Origin: Elmis aenea
Lineage: Eukaryota; Arthropoda; Insecta; Coleoptera; Elmidae
Direction: 5' to 3'
NCBI GenBank assembly: GCA_947652605.1
Contig: OX393579.1
Coordinates: 17,195,674 to 17,259,673, forward strand
Length of the DNA stretch: 64,000 bases
The position numbers and the translations under genes were made by a program. The notes beneath the pieces were generated by a model. The model was not told the DNA's origin. It ran no database searches and saw nothing but the letters and a program-made list of their open reading frames with translations. The stretch's first letter is position 1. The number at the start of each line of letters is the position of its first letter. This document shows, piece after piece, positions 23,541 through 35,210 of this stretch.

Positions 23541-24672
23541 AAAAAATGTTTAGGGTTGTATGGGGCTAAAGTTAACCGTTTTCGTTAAAATCACATTTTT
23601 ATGAAAATTTTGAGCTATACAGCACTTTAAAAAATTTTCAACATTTAAGAACTTTGAAATGGCAAGTAGTTTTTTTTTCAAGTTTATGTTGTCAATAAGC
23701 TAACTAACACTTTGCACAACGTATATTTTAAAAATATTATACAGGGCGTTTTTTACGCTTGTTCAAACTTGTACAACTTTAAACATCGATAACTCATTTT
23801 TCTTAAATCAACAATATACATATCAAGATATGAGGAAGCAGTTTAAGAAAAGCGTTGCACATATTAATTCCGAAATTCGATGCACTTTTTTCTTGTCTTT
23901 GACGTACTTAGTAGTTTAGAAACATGCAAATTAAAACAATTAAAACTAGAAAATATCTTACATAGGTACAATGGTATTTTTAATTAGTGACTTACTTGCA
24001 ATTACTGGATCAATTATCGACTTGCATGTGTAATAATTTGTTAATTAAGCTACCAGTGACGTGTTTAAATTTATACCTGAAAAAACCTTGTTAAAAACTT
24101 TAGTTTAATAGATTTAATGAAGTATTATTTAAATTAATGTAGATGTGCTACTGAGCTAATAACTTCAATTAAAGAGCTAGGTCTGTAGTTTAAAATTTTG
24201 CACAATTTTCTTTGCAAAAAAAAAAAATGGTTTTTTAAATGGACATTTGATCGCACAAAAATCTACCGGGTTAGAGAACTGTTTAATTCAGCAAAGTTTA
24301 ACAGAATTAAAAGACAAGTAAAAGGCTACAAAAGCACTAAGAATATTAGAAAAACTTCAAACCGAATTATTTTTTTAATCTGCGACGGATTAAATTAAAT
24401 CTTAAATTTTTTTTATATAATCTTACGTAGAATATGAAAATAAAGCAATAATTTTTTAAACCATTGATACCTGGTATTTTAATTGCCAACAGTTTATGTT
24501 TATATAAATTGAGGAAAAGGTGGATTTGTTTTGAAACCCTTTAAAGAGTATCTAAAAAACTTTTAAGTTAAAAAAATAATTATTTGATGGACAATATTAC
24601 TTTAAAATTCTGTTAATAGGCATACAAAATACGTTTTTAATTGTAATCGAACCGTATTATTAAATGTGTATA
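23541..24672. other. AT-rich stretch, no gene recognised
   Basis: A TACAGGGCGTTTTTTACGC motif near 23740 is a possible worn foldback end. Nothing else is interpretable. Confidence 0.45.
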
Positions 24673-24827
24673 CTAGGTGTAACTGAATTCTGGTACACCC
24701 CTAATATCTATATGCGCTAAGTTGTGCCATTCCTCTTGAGCCGCTATCCGTAACTCTTGCAATGTTGTTGATACATGTATTCGACTTTTTATGCGCCTTT
24801 TTAGATTGTCCCATACATGTTCTAGAG
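24673..24827 (-). pseudogene. Tc1-like transposase, C-terminal part
   Basis: The minus strand reads EHVWDNLKRRIKSRI, then TLQELRIAAQEEWHNLAH and IDIRGV, ending at a stop at 24673. This is the C-terminus of a Tc1-like DDE transposase, in which N-P-L-E-H-x-W-D carries the third catalytic residue (Glu). The rest of the gene lies 5.9 kb away at 30732-31563, displaced by a hAT insertion whose 8-bp duplication overlaps the codons for L-E. Confidence 0.9.
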
Positions 24828-25279
24828 CAGTGGTTCCCAAAGTGGTCCCTACGGACCCCAAGGGGTCTCTGGGATCATTCAGGGGGTCCTTGGAAAATTT
24901 AAATCGATTTTGGGGTCCCTGAACAACGTCAGGGGATCCGCGCAAGGTTTAATATAAAATAAAAAAATTGTGACACATTTTTATTAGTATGGAAGTTAAA
25001 ATAAATAACAATGAATAAATTATTAGCGATTTTTACGTCTCAAGTAAAATATAAATATAGACAGGTGCATAAAATACAAGTAATAACAGGCATCGTGGTG
25101 AGTCAGGCATGTTTATACAGGAACGCAATAGAATCGATACTTGCACCAACTAGTCTAATATGAACTACTACAATTTAGTTCTGTCTTATGCGTGATGTGA
25201 AGTGCATACAACAAATTTTCCTAGTCTTGGACAAAAAGAAGTATAATTTTTTGTATTGTTACGTAAGTATATATACGTG

Positions 25280-25640
25280 CATTTATATCTTGTTCGCCTC
25301 CATACATGTTTAAGGCGCCCACACCTCCACTCGAAAACGTAACTTTACACAAGTATATATTGCATTTTTAGAACCTCCGTATTGCACTCTATAATAGGCA
25401 CTTGAGAGGGGTAACGAAAATTTAAAAAAAATACATACAAAATTTAAATTTAAAATGTGCACTTCTTCAACTCCATACATAATTAGCACATGTTCGCCTC
25501 CACGTGTATATAAACGTCAAACTTAGTGGTGGAGTTTGCCTCCGGCAATGTTGCCGCATTTGTATCCTTTGTATTTTACAGAACTTGCCTGTCCACGTGA
25601 ATTTGTGTTCATGAGTCAGTGTCAGGGTAATATAGTTTAC
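25280..25640. repeat. GTTCGCCTCC-motif patch, left
   Basis: GTTCGCCTCC occurs near 25289 and 25493 with related GCCTCC and CCTCCG variants (25537, 25374), and TTGCCTCCGGCAATGTTGCCG near 25536. A second patch with the same motif in both orientations lies at 29995-30315. It lies within the 5.9-kb hAT and may reflect that element's own internal repeats. Confidence 0.5.
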
Positions 25641-26445
25641 CGTGGTCAGTGTTTATACAGTGGGATATAGTTTGTGTGTGTTGCAGTTTTTTGATAAGTT
25701 AGAGTTTGATTACCAGTTTGACATTTGCACAAAAAATAAATCTCAACTATGTTCTTAAGTATGCTGCTTGGCAAAACTGTTTTTTCTTAAATTTTATTTT
25801 TTCAACATAACTAACATTACTTTGCCTTAATAATTTAATTAATTAATTCATTTTTCCTTAAAAACGTTTTTACTTTAAGTGAAATCACAAGACAACTTTG
25901 GATGTAATTTTCATTTTTAATTCCAATTGTATATGAATATGTTTTTTTTTTAATAAATTATTATTTAGATAGGCCCATATCAATGTATTGGTCCTATTGC
26001 TTATTTAATATTTTTTACAGTATTCTAAACAGGGTTTGTCACGAAGTCTGTCGATTAGAAGTTTATTATAAATGGTTTAAAATAAAAAAAACAGAAAATG
26101 GTATTTGGGGGTTATGTATCATACTGAAACGAATAAAAATTATTTATTCGACTTCCGGTTATACCAGAAGTTGTTACAAACTTTGTTATTTCAAATAAAA
26201 CATCTTTAATATTTTTGAATTTTTTTATTTTACGTTAAATTTACGATTGACTTTATGTACCATATGTTATGCTAATTTTGTTTCCTTTTTGAGATATTCG
26301 TGTTTAAATTTTTTTAAAAATATTTAGATATAAAAACTGTTTATAACTCACTCAGTAAGAGTCGCAGGAATGAACTATTATGGTAAGTATCATAAAAGAA
26401 GAAGAATGGTCTGTTATTTCGTGACACAAAAGTTTTAAACATTAT

Positions 26446-26949
26446 ACAGTGTGTTTAAATTTTTAGGTCAAAATACGAAACAAAAAATTGTTTTTTTTAA
26501 TAGCAACCACCAAATTTTATTAAGTAATCGAACAGATCTTTATAAATTAAGGTTAGTTCGTATAAAACATCCTATATCTATATCTAATCGTTTTTGAAAT
26601 ATTTTTGAAATAAAAATATTACTTTTCAGTGAAACTAGGTGATTTTGTTTAACAATACGTACATTATAATTCATGAAACAAGCAGTTTCTAAGATTATTT
26701 CATAGAATATTAGCCGGACAAAACATATTTACAAAAAATAATTTACTGTTAAACAGAATCACTTACTCTCCTTTATTTTTTTTTCAAAGCTAAATATTGC
26801 AAAAACTATTAGATTTAGATACTACATTCAAATTAACCTTAATTTTTCAAGATCTTTTCGATTACGTATTAAAATATGGGGGTTGCTATTTCAAAAAATC
26901 GTTTTTTTTTGTGTTTGTTTCGTATTTTGACCAAATTTGAACACCATGT
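26446..26949. mobile_element. Foldback element F2
   Basis: A 504-bp palindromic element: ACAGTGTGTTTAAATTTTTA and GGTCAAAATACGAAACAAA at the left are matched by TTTGTTTCGTATTTTGACC and TTTGAACACCATGT at the right. Arms are about 190 bp. It sits at the centre of an older palindrome within element F. Confidence 0.8.
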
Positions 26950-27197
26950 ATAATAATATTTCAAAACTTTTTGTGTTGAAGAAATCATAGACTATTCTTC
27001 ATTTATGAGATTCACTATAATAATTTATTCTTACTTCTCTTAACGAGTTATAATTATAATCAGTTTTTACGAGATCTGAATGTTAATTTAAAAACATTCT
27101 AAAAACATGAACTTCTCAAAAAGGAAACAAAATTTGTATAAGGTATTGTACATAAAGTCAATTTAAAAATTCACCGTACTATCCAAAAATTTCAAAA

Positions 27198-28118
27198 TAC
27201 CGGGTGATTAAGTTTGACTGTCGCACCCCTATAACTTTTTAATTATTAAAAATAACCCCAGCAAACCTTATATTTTTGGAAACGGCGACAAATTCTCTAT
27301 TAAATGATGTGCATTTGTTATCTCTACGATGACGTATGTCAAATCCGCGATAGGCAACTGTTCTTTCTTAAATTACATAGTATACATTTTTTGGTTGATT
27401 CGAAAAGAGAATTTAATTCTGAATCCGACCATGTATTAAAAAAGTACGGATACATAGGAAAATTTTCGAGAAAAATCAGTTCAAAGTTTATTCAAATTAT
27501 AGCACACAGTCCATTTAACATAACAAAAAACGATCAAATCTTAAAAATTTTACTATAACTACCAATGCAACTGTATTAAAAGTTAATTTTTAATAAAAAT
27601 AAAAACAAATAATAAACGCCGACATAAAAAATTTACCGCCCTTCTCGTGCTCTATTTGTAACTACTTGATAGAAATTAAAGTCTAATTTTTTTATGTCGA
27701 CGTTCATTAGTTATTTTTATTTTAATTAAAAATTAACTTTTAATACATTTACATTGATAGTTATAGTAAAAATTTTAAGATTTGATCGTTTTTTGTTATG
27801 TTAAACAGACTGTTTGCTATGATTTCAATAAACTTTAAACTGATTTTCTCGAAAATTTTCTTATGTATCCGTACTTTAAATACATGGTCGGATTCAGAAT
27901 TAAATTCTCTATCCGAATCAACAAAAAAATGTATACTGTGTAATTTAAGAAAAAACAGTTGCCTATCGCGGATTTGACATACGTCATCGTAAACATAACA
28001 AATGCACATCATTTAATAAAGAATTTGTCACCGATTCCAAAAATATAAGGTTTTCTGGGGTTATTTTTAATAATTAAAAAGTTATAGGGGTGCGACAGTC
28101 AAACTGAATCACCCGGTA
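27198..28118. mobile_element. Foldback element F3 with mirrored frames
   Basis: A 921-bp palindrome beginning TACCGGGTGATTAAGTTTGA and ending in TCAAACTGAATCACCCGGTA; the arms are about 400 bp. Each arm has an open frame of 83-84 codons starting MMCICY[LV]YDDVCQIRDRQLFF (27304-27558 plus, 27761-28012 minus). These are the same sequence seen twice because of the palindrome, so they do not amount to independent evidence of coding. A solo arm of this family lies near 36060-36158. Confidence 0.85.
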
Positions 28119-28305
28119 TACTGGGTGTTCCATCTAAAATAAGAAAGTTTGTATCAACTTCCGATATAACCGGAAGTCGAATGATATTGTAAATATGTTT
28201 AATCGTTTCAGCATGTTCCATAACCCCCAAATACCATTTTTTGTTTTTATATTTTAAACCGTTTATAATAAACTTCTAATCGACGGTCTTCGGGACAAAC
28301 CCTGT

Positions 28306-30335
28306 ATATTATTATTATACTTGTAAAATATTTATGGTTTATTAGTTCATATTCCGTATTATAATTAACGTATTTGACAGATACATTTTACTTTACTTTG
28401 CTCTTTGCTGTGTGACTGTGAAGTGGGAAATTATATTGTATAATGTAAAACAGTTACAACCTTGCTTTTATTCGTTTTCACCCAAATGTCAGTTATTTCC
28501 TTCCGCTATAGGGTCTATATTTTATTTATTTATATTAACTGCTTATGTTTGTTGTTGTTAAATTAACGTGCAATAAAATATTCAACTGACTACTATTTAT
28601 GATTTTACATTTTATACCTATAACTTTTATTGAATTTTTGCAATCAATTAGTGCAATGATTACTACTGCCACAGTAAAACGGGGGCATATTAAAATTAAA
28701 TTGCTTAATTATAAAATAATGTTATTACTTTATTCTTCTGCTGTTTACGCTTCTTTAAGATTCAATCAAAATCATTGGAGCCATTTTCGAGAAAATATCA
28801 AAAAAGTGAAAAATCACAAAAGTATCACTTCCGGTCAACCGATTTACAAGCTTCGTGTCGCGAGCCATAATTTCACGTTTTTACGACTTGCAGTTTTTTC
28901 TAAATCGTGTACACACACGTGCTGCGCTACAATAATTGATATTTCGGACTTAGAAGACCTCAAAACGTGAAGATCCGTCGAAATATGGTCAATTTTGGTC
29001 GAATACAATATTTCCCCTTACCTATAGGTACTGTGTACATATTGCGGAAAAGAAAAGTAAAAACTACAGTTAAAAAAATTACTCTGCTAAATTAATCCTT
29101 AAAAAATTTGCGAAGTCATTTCATGTATTTAATAAAAATATTTAATTTTGTATGGTAATATGTATTTGAATGTTATTTCATAATAATCATGTTAATTTTT
29201 CAATACTTATAATTATAACATTATAACATCTACCTGGTTAATTTTATTTTAAATTACAATATTAATATTTGATTGCCATATCAAATACTAAACTTGTATA
29301 ATTAAATACAAACATTTTAATCAAACATTACATGTTAGACTGATATAAAAGCAAAATGCATACTTGATGAAGTTAACAATAAAATTTCAATATAATTTTG
29401 TATATATTTATTCTTGGTAATATTTATTTATGTGTAATTCCTTACTTATGTAATTTTTACACTAGTGTTTTTCCTTGTTTAATTATTAAAAAAAACTTTT
29501 TTGGGTAATGAAAGTTTGCATATATTTTATTATTAATAACATCATGTTTTAGAATGTCTTTTCTACAAGACTTAAAAAAAACGAGCCAATCGTCGAAGGA
29601 TTAATATTAAAAAGAAAAATATTAAGATATACTATTTTTTTCTTTGCATAATTTTATTTCGAGTAAATTTTTCCTTTGTAATTTTGTTCCGACACTTGAC
29701 TGTTGACACGCTACAAATATTAAATTTTTGCTCTCCGGATAAATTGCTAATTAGGCTGTATTAAAACATAAAAAGTATTTACTGTCATAAGATATTGCTT
29801 TGCTAATTAGATATTAAAATTCACCAAACCACAGAAAAACGATCTCTGGTTTTTTTGTGACCAAACGATCATAATTCAATTTAATTATTCACCTAACTAA
29901 ATATCTTGAATTTAGCGCGTGTGAAATTGATATAAATATAGCCGTGTGTACTATTAAAATCTTATACCTAAAGAAATACACAAATACAAGATTATTTCAT
30001 TCCCGCCTCCAACAGTGTTGCCAGACAAAAGAGGCGCAATCGCTATTAACTTGTTCGGAGGCGGTTAGTAGCAACATACATAATAAGTATAAAACAACTG
30101 CGCCACCTGGTGAGAGGTTGATTCAACTAAAGTGTCTATGTGAATGTGTATATGGGTTTTTTACGCCTCCGACCAAAAGTGTTCCCAATGACGTAATTCG
30201 TGTACATACCTAACCTTACTTCGATAGCATGGCAAAACGCGTTCGCCTCCGAAATCGGAGGCGAACGAGTAAAAACGGAGGCAAACACAACACAAACCTA
30301 TAGCGTTCGGAGGTGTATAGGTACAGTTTGCATGT
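28306..30335. other. Interior of the 5.9-kb hAT, mostly unassigned
   Basis: The frame at 28599-28970 has no known motif and contains a CTTCCGGTCAACCG piece. From 29995 to 30315 GGAGGCG/CGCCTCC motifs recur, including a perfect TTCGCCTCCGA...TCGGAGGCGAA hairpin at about 30241-30268. No transposase found. Confidence 0.45.
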
Positions 30336-30525
30336 ATATAGATATATATATATATAAAAGTCCAGCCTGACTCGGTGACTCTGTCTCTCTGTCTGTCTGT
30401 AACGCATGAAAGTAGCAACGATTATGTGTTTACCATACCAATAAAGTTGTGTAAATACTTGACGTCTATCAGGGTTGACTTTCAGGTTATGTTATTATAA
30501 AAAGTAATAGTTTAAATTTAAGTTC
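30336..30525 (+). mobile_element. 3'-truncated Helitron-like fragment
   Basis: Starts with a TATATATATATAAAAG run, then TCCAGCCTGACTCGGTGACT and GTAACGCATGAA, and continues to TAAAAAGTAATAGTTTAAAT. All these blocks are shared, in order and on the opposite strand, with the candidate Helitron at 33398-33640. The 3' hairpin and CTAG end are absent here. Confidence 0.5.
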
Positions 30526-30731
30526 ATCCAAGTCATTAATTTATTTTGTATTTTAAAACAAAAGTTATAATTTCAATAAATACTTCTTCAACAAAATGTT
30601 TTATTTATATTTTATTTTTACGTCACCATTTACCATTCAAGACATCAAAGTTTTGATTATGAAAGGGGGTCCGTGGGCAAGTTTTGACTATGAAAAGGGA
30701 TCCGTGGGCCAAAAGAGTTTGGGAGCCACTG

Positions 30732-31563
30732 TTCTAGAGGATTGAGGGCGGGACTCCGTGCAGGCCAGTCTAATCTTTGGAAGCCCACAGCATCCAAGTT
30801 ATCGGAAACGATTATGGCTAGGTGTGGCCGAGCATTATAGTGCATTAATTGGAAATCTTCACCAATAAATGGTCCAAATGGCACAACATGCTCTTCCAAG
30901 ATGTCTTGCAAGTACTGGAGAGCTGTCAATACACCACGTTCGAATACCACTAAGTCAGTGCGAGCCTCGTACAATATGCCGCCCCAAACCATTACCGACC
31001 TACCATGGTAACTCACGGTTTCGACCATTGTACAGGGTGCAAATCGTTCGTTTGGGCGTCTGTACACTCGCTGTCATCCATCTGGTCTTCTTAAACATAT
31101 ACTTGACTCGTCGGAGAAAAGAACATTCATCCATTGGTTCACAGACCATTGCACGTGTACTTGGGCAAAACGAAGTCGAGCTCTCCGGTGCTGCGGGAGA
31201 AATTCTGGACCTCGAGCTGGTCTAAAAGCTGTTAAATTTGTTTCAGTCAACCTTCTTCTTACAGTTCTTTCACTAATGCTGACCCCTCGAACTTCATACA
31301 TACAGTTGGTTACGGGCATGCGTTGCAGTACTGAAGCGATTTCCTAACACCATACTTGTCATAAATCTATCGTCTTGAGCAGATGTGCACCTCTGGCGAC
31401 CTTGATTTGGTCTTAGGTCTTAGGGTATACAAGCCGGTCTCCCGGTAGCGTCTAATGGCATCTCGTACTGTTGTACCCCCAGCATACGTGCCACGTAACG
31501 TTGCCTCCGGCCATCGTCTACCAACGCGACGGCCCTAGCTACAGTAGCCGCATCCATAGGCAT
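30732..31563 (-). pseudogene. Tc1-like transposase, N-terminal and DDE part
   Basis: The ATG at 31563-31561 begins MPMDAATVARAVALVDDGRR followed by QRYVARMLGV, the first helix-turn-helix. A second HTH includes YEVRGVSISERTVRRRL; the catalytic domain includes VLFSDESSICLRRPDG (first Asp) and RSVMVWGGI. The second catalytic position, normally in an x-D-N-A-R-P-H motif, reads MHYNARPH, so Asp has become Tyr. WPARSPALNPLE then ends at the hAT insertion. Frameshifts lie near 31320-31440. Lengths and motifs fit a DD34E Tc1-like element. It is dead twice over, by the Asp-to-Tyr change and by the insertion. Confidence 0.92.
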
Positions 31564-32735
31564 TATTTGTTGTCGTTATGGTAGTTAAACTTAATAAGAA
31601 TGAACAACAAAAACAAATGTAACACCAAACTTGAACTCAACAATAGCAATTAAAAACAAATGAACTCAAAAGATTACGACTCCTTCCTCCTCCAACGCTA
31701 AATACGGAAAAATCGGATTTTAACAAAATCCAGGTATACAATTAAGTACCCTTTTGTAATTCGTTTGTGTTTTTAATTGATTATAATTAATATTACCTAA
31801 AGGTGAGAAAAAATTAAACTGGCAAATATCTCGAATTTTAGAATTGGTCGGTTAATTGTGCCGTTGAGTGTATTTTCAATTATTGCATGTATCCCATGAA
31901 AGATCAATACAGCAGAATAACTCAAGAAACAGTAGTTTTAGACATAGAACATCACCAATGCTTTTTAAAGACAATTAAATTATCAAAAAGAAAAAGTCAC
32001 AAAGTACAGGGTGTTCTATTAGAAAAAAATTGACTTATTTATGTACAAAATTCTGCTAAATGAACAGGACAATAATAAAGTTGCATGTTGGTGTGCGGAA
32101 ACAAAACACTCGGTATAACCGAAAATAATTTCAGGTTATGTAACTATATCCAACAAATTTTGTTTGAACATTTCTTTTCTATTTTTAATAATAAGCCAGA
32201 TATGACGGCAACACGCACTAGGTGACTTGCTCGACGTAAAAAGAGCCACATTAGCCTACTTATGGTAAGAAATTATGCGCATGACACACATGTAATCGAT
32301 TTAATTTGAATTAAAAATACTTAAAACAAAGTAATTGCTTCTGTTATAGAAATTATGTCCAAAGGCTTGCTTATGCTCTAATGAATATAGAGGTTTCGTA
32401 TTGTATTATCTTTTGGTTCATCGATTAAACAATTAAAAAATAATTATTATTCTCGACAAAGAATATAACGATTCCTGGTCAAGGTGTGACAATAACGCAT
32501 TCTAATAACGAATATTAAATTGATTCGATAAAAGTTAATGTTTCCTATTAACCCTTTTCTAAGCCGAAAAGTAAGTCATTATTTCAAACCACATGCTGCA
32601 AATGAGGTCCTTAGCCTTTTCAAAGTTAAATGTAATAAGTTTTAAAATTAAATTTAAATTATTTGAAAACGATGTTTGACCCATTATTAGTGTTGAAATT
32701 TATCGTCCTAAAAAGTGCAAATGTTTTGTTATAAA
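31564..32735. other. AT-rich stretch with one foldback end
   Basis: The proximal part is probably the 5' flank of the Tc1-like element. TACAGGGTGTTCTATTAG near 32007 is an isolated foldback terminus. No gene recognised. Confidence 0.45.
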
Positions 32736-33174
32736 CATGGACGCGAACCGCAAAGATTATTGGTTCAGTTGTGGTTACCAGTTCGATAAATTCCAACTTT
32801 TTGGTTTACGTTCCGAACCACCGGTTTTTATTTTATAATGATTCGGTAACCGGTTCGGCGAAAACGGGTTCCCGTTTCGGTTTAATGCAAAATATGATGA
32901 CGATGTATGTAAATTGAAGCGTCTAAAATTTTTCTATTTTTTGTAAAATGTAATCAAAATGACGGAAATAAAAAAATTACAATATTATTAAAAAAAAAAT
33001 TGGACGGAACCGTTGTGTGAACCGGTTGAAGGGGTTTAAACGGTTACACCAGTCGGTTTGGTTTTATTTTCAGATTTTGTGATTTTTTAAGCTTCAGTTG
33101 CGTTTCACAGATCATTAACAAAGCGCCGGTTCGTACCGGTTTTTGTTCCAGTTTCGGTTCGGTTTGTGTCCCTG
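32736..33174. mobile_element. Probable hAT MITE, AACCGGTT-rich
   Basis: The left end CATGGACGCGAACCG and right end CGGTTTGTGTCCCTG are imperfect inverted repeats (11 of 15 positions). GAACC, CCGGTT and ACCGGTTT repeats fill about 150 bp inside each end. The flanking 8-mers GTTATAAA and ATTAAAAT match at only five positions, so the duplication is worn or the boundary slightly off. The design resembles the hAT elements at 19621 and 39684. Confidence 0.6.
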
Positions 33175-33397
33175 ATTAAAATGGTCGAAAATAGTAAAAT
33201 TAGGTACGTTTAAAAGTTTTTTTGTAAAAATACAAGTCAACAATTTTACACAGGCAAAATCTAAAATAAAATAAATAATTACTAGATAAACGAAAGGAAA
33301 ACATTTTGTGATCAAAACAAGAATTGGACTTAATATTTTACAAATTAATATTAAAATTTTTAAATTAAATTCTAACTCCAAACGTAATTCTTAGAGA

Positions 33398-33640
33398 CTA
33401 GCACGTAACCCGTCCTAGGACGGGAATATTGTATATCTTAAATTTAAACTATTACTTTTTTATAATACCGTGAGCTGCAAGTTAGACACTGTTATGTTAC
33501 CGGTGAGTAAAAATTTACGGTTTACACTCAGTCGGTCAAATGAACCCTTAGTAGTTTACCGCGTTACTATATTCATGCGTTACAGAGTCACAGATAGAGT
33601 CACAGACAGAGTCAGGCTGGACTTTTATATATATTTATTA
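33398..33640 (-). mobile_element. Short Helitron candidate
   Basis: Read on the minus strand, it begins with a TATATATAAAAG run and ends with a perfect 16-bp palindrome, CCCGTCCTAGGACGGG (33409-33424), then seven bases, then CTAG (33401-33398) followed by T. A 3' hairpin a few bases before a CTRR end, insertion before T, and no terminal inverted repeats or target duplication are the hallmarks of Helitrons. The 5' TC is not clear. A related 5' part occurs at 30336-30525. Confidence 0.6.
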
Positions 33641-33891
33641 TAACCATCTTGATTGTTTTGTTTTATTAAAGACATAACCCTAATATGCTTTGTAAGGATA
33701 CATAATATGCCATGATTCTTTTAAAGGCTCAAATAAGGAATTTTACCAAAATATTATAACCATTTAATTTCTCAGTCATGATTAGTATTAATAATAGCTT
33801 TTTATAAAAGAATATTTTAAATCTAAGTTGCTTAGATTTAATGAAGCTTTAAATACGAAATAGCTGCAATGAATACAAAATTTAATGAGTA

Positions 33892-35210
33892 GGGGAGACC
33901 GGGGATAAAAGTAACACGGGTAGGTTGTAACAGTGCCTATAGTTTCTTTAATTTTTGTTTTATATCGCCCTAAACGCTTTGCAATGTTAAGTTACATCCA
34001 GCTCCCTACCTACATTGCTAGTTTTCATCTGTCATAGAGGTTAACTTTTTGCCAGCCAGAGTCACTATTTTCCGCCTAAAAGTTACTGCGTTGTCTCATC
34101 CGTCGAGTAACTTTTAGGTGATCTCTAAAATAGGAACAAAAAAGTACCTATATTATTTTGTTCTAAATTTAGTTGGCTATTGGTGGATGCAATACAATTT
34201 GACGTTAGAATCGTGGTTAATTGTGGATTCCCTGAAAATTTTTTTGTGTACACTTGGGGTCAAAAGTAACAAAGTGTTACAACCAACCCCAATCAATGTT
34301 TTCACTTGCAAATGTTCACTCTTAGCACATAATTGGTGGCTTTCTTCGTAGATGAGAATATACAAGAGTTGTCGGAATAATTTTCCAGTTTGTTGCATTT
34401 TTTTAAATCACATTTTTAAATATGTAGGTACTTATAATCTTGGCAAACCTGGTAACTGCAGTCCCAAATTAGAAAATTATAAAACTCAGTATATAATATC
34501 GGTTTAATGATGGAAATGTATGTAAAGCTAAATCATTTCTTAAAAATCATTTTAAATTATAAAACCTATGTAAATTGGTAAGATCTGGTACTTTTGGTTT
34601 TCCTACCAGCCGCCATTGTTTTTATTCTATTACCTTAATATTTATAACTTAATATAAACAAAGCTTTAACCAACCCAACTTAACCTGACCCTCTTTTACT
34701 GATTTAATGAATGACGGTCAGTTTAAAGGGCGGTTAGATTTTTTAAAAATAAAACAAACAGTTATTATGATCTAGTGTAAATTTAATAATTTGGGACCGC
34801 CCTTACCTGGTATGCCATACGGTTCACTTATCATTTTGTATTGTACCAAAGATATGTTTTTTTATTTTTTCATTTTGCTAATGTGTATTTTTGAATAAAA
34901 TATTAATTTTGTTGATGAATACTAATATATTTACCCACTACTTATGAGCTGTGTAAATTATTTTGCCGTTACAACTTACCCCAATCATTGTTACTTTTAG
35001 CCCCAACGTTGAGGTTGAAAGTAACAGCTGTCTTACTAAAGAAATTTTTTTTTTCTAACAGTTGCTTTACGAAACACACGAAATAAATATCTTGGAAGCA
35101 AGACAAATGTCCAATCTATCATTAAACCAATTTGGATGTAAAAAATTTGTAATAATCTATAAGAAATTAAATAAAAACAAAAAAATGTTACTTTTATCCC
35201 CGGTCTCCCC
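33892..35210. mobile_element. Pogo-like non-autonomous element, GTAACA repeats
   Basis: A 1,319-bp element flanked by TA (33890-33891 and 35211-35212). Terminal inverted repeats GGGGAGACCGGGGATAAAAG and its complement extend through GTAACA, at least 25 bp. Inside are further copies: GTTGTAACAGTG near 33926, AAAGTAACAAAGTGTTAC near 34263, TTGTTACTTTTAGCCCC near 34988 and AAAGTAACAGC near 35018. The ends closely resemble those of the element at 59903-61902. The frame at 34118-34351 has no transposase motif. Confidence 0.85.

Larger units (their letters stand above)
26029..28305. mobile_element. Foldback element F, nested composite
   Basis: The left arm, 26029 to about 26215 (ACAGGGTTTGTC, GTCGATTAGAAGTTTATTAT, GGTATTTGGGGGTTATG, CTTCCGGTTATACC), is matched in inverted order by about 28130-28305, ending GACAAACCCTGT. 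Between the arms are at least two further palindromic elements, 26446-26949 and 27198-28118. Another inverted pair surrounds the first: GACTTTATGTACC near 26246 with GTACATAAAGTC near 27148, and TTTTGTTTCCTTTTTGAG with its complement near 27115. The whole lies inside the 5.9-kb hAT. Confidence 0.8.
24828..30731. mobile_element. 5.9-kb hAT insertion in a Tc1-like gene
   Basis: Ends CAGTGGTTCCCAAA and TTTGGGAGCCACTG form 14-bp terminal inverted repeats with one mismatch. An exact 8-bp duplication, TTCTAGAG, lies at 24820-24827 and 30732-30739. Subterminal GGGGTCC/GGACCCC and GGTCCGTGG-like repeats occupy 24840-24940 and 30665-30715. The element is 5,904 bp, but I find no hAT transposase frame inside; it contains a foldback composite (26029-28305), GTTCGCCTCC-rich patches and a Helitron-like fragment (30336-30525). 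Either a decayed autonomous element or a large non-autonomous one enlarged by later insertions. Confidence 0.9.

Noticed and set aside
27304..28012. Two similar frames on opposite strands as a divergent gene pair
   Set aside because: They are the two arms of palindrome F3; the similarity follows from the inverted repeat and there is no other coding evidence.
31015..31045. TACAGGGTGCAAATCG as a foldback end
   Set aside because: It falls inside the conserved coding sequence of the Tc1-like transposase, so the match is coincidental.
30869..31225. 118-residue plus-strand frame
   Set aside because: It is the antisense shadow of the Tc1-like transposase on the minus strand.
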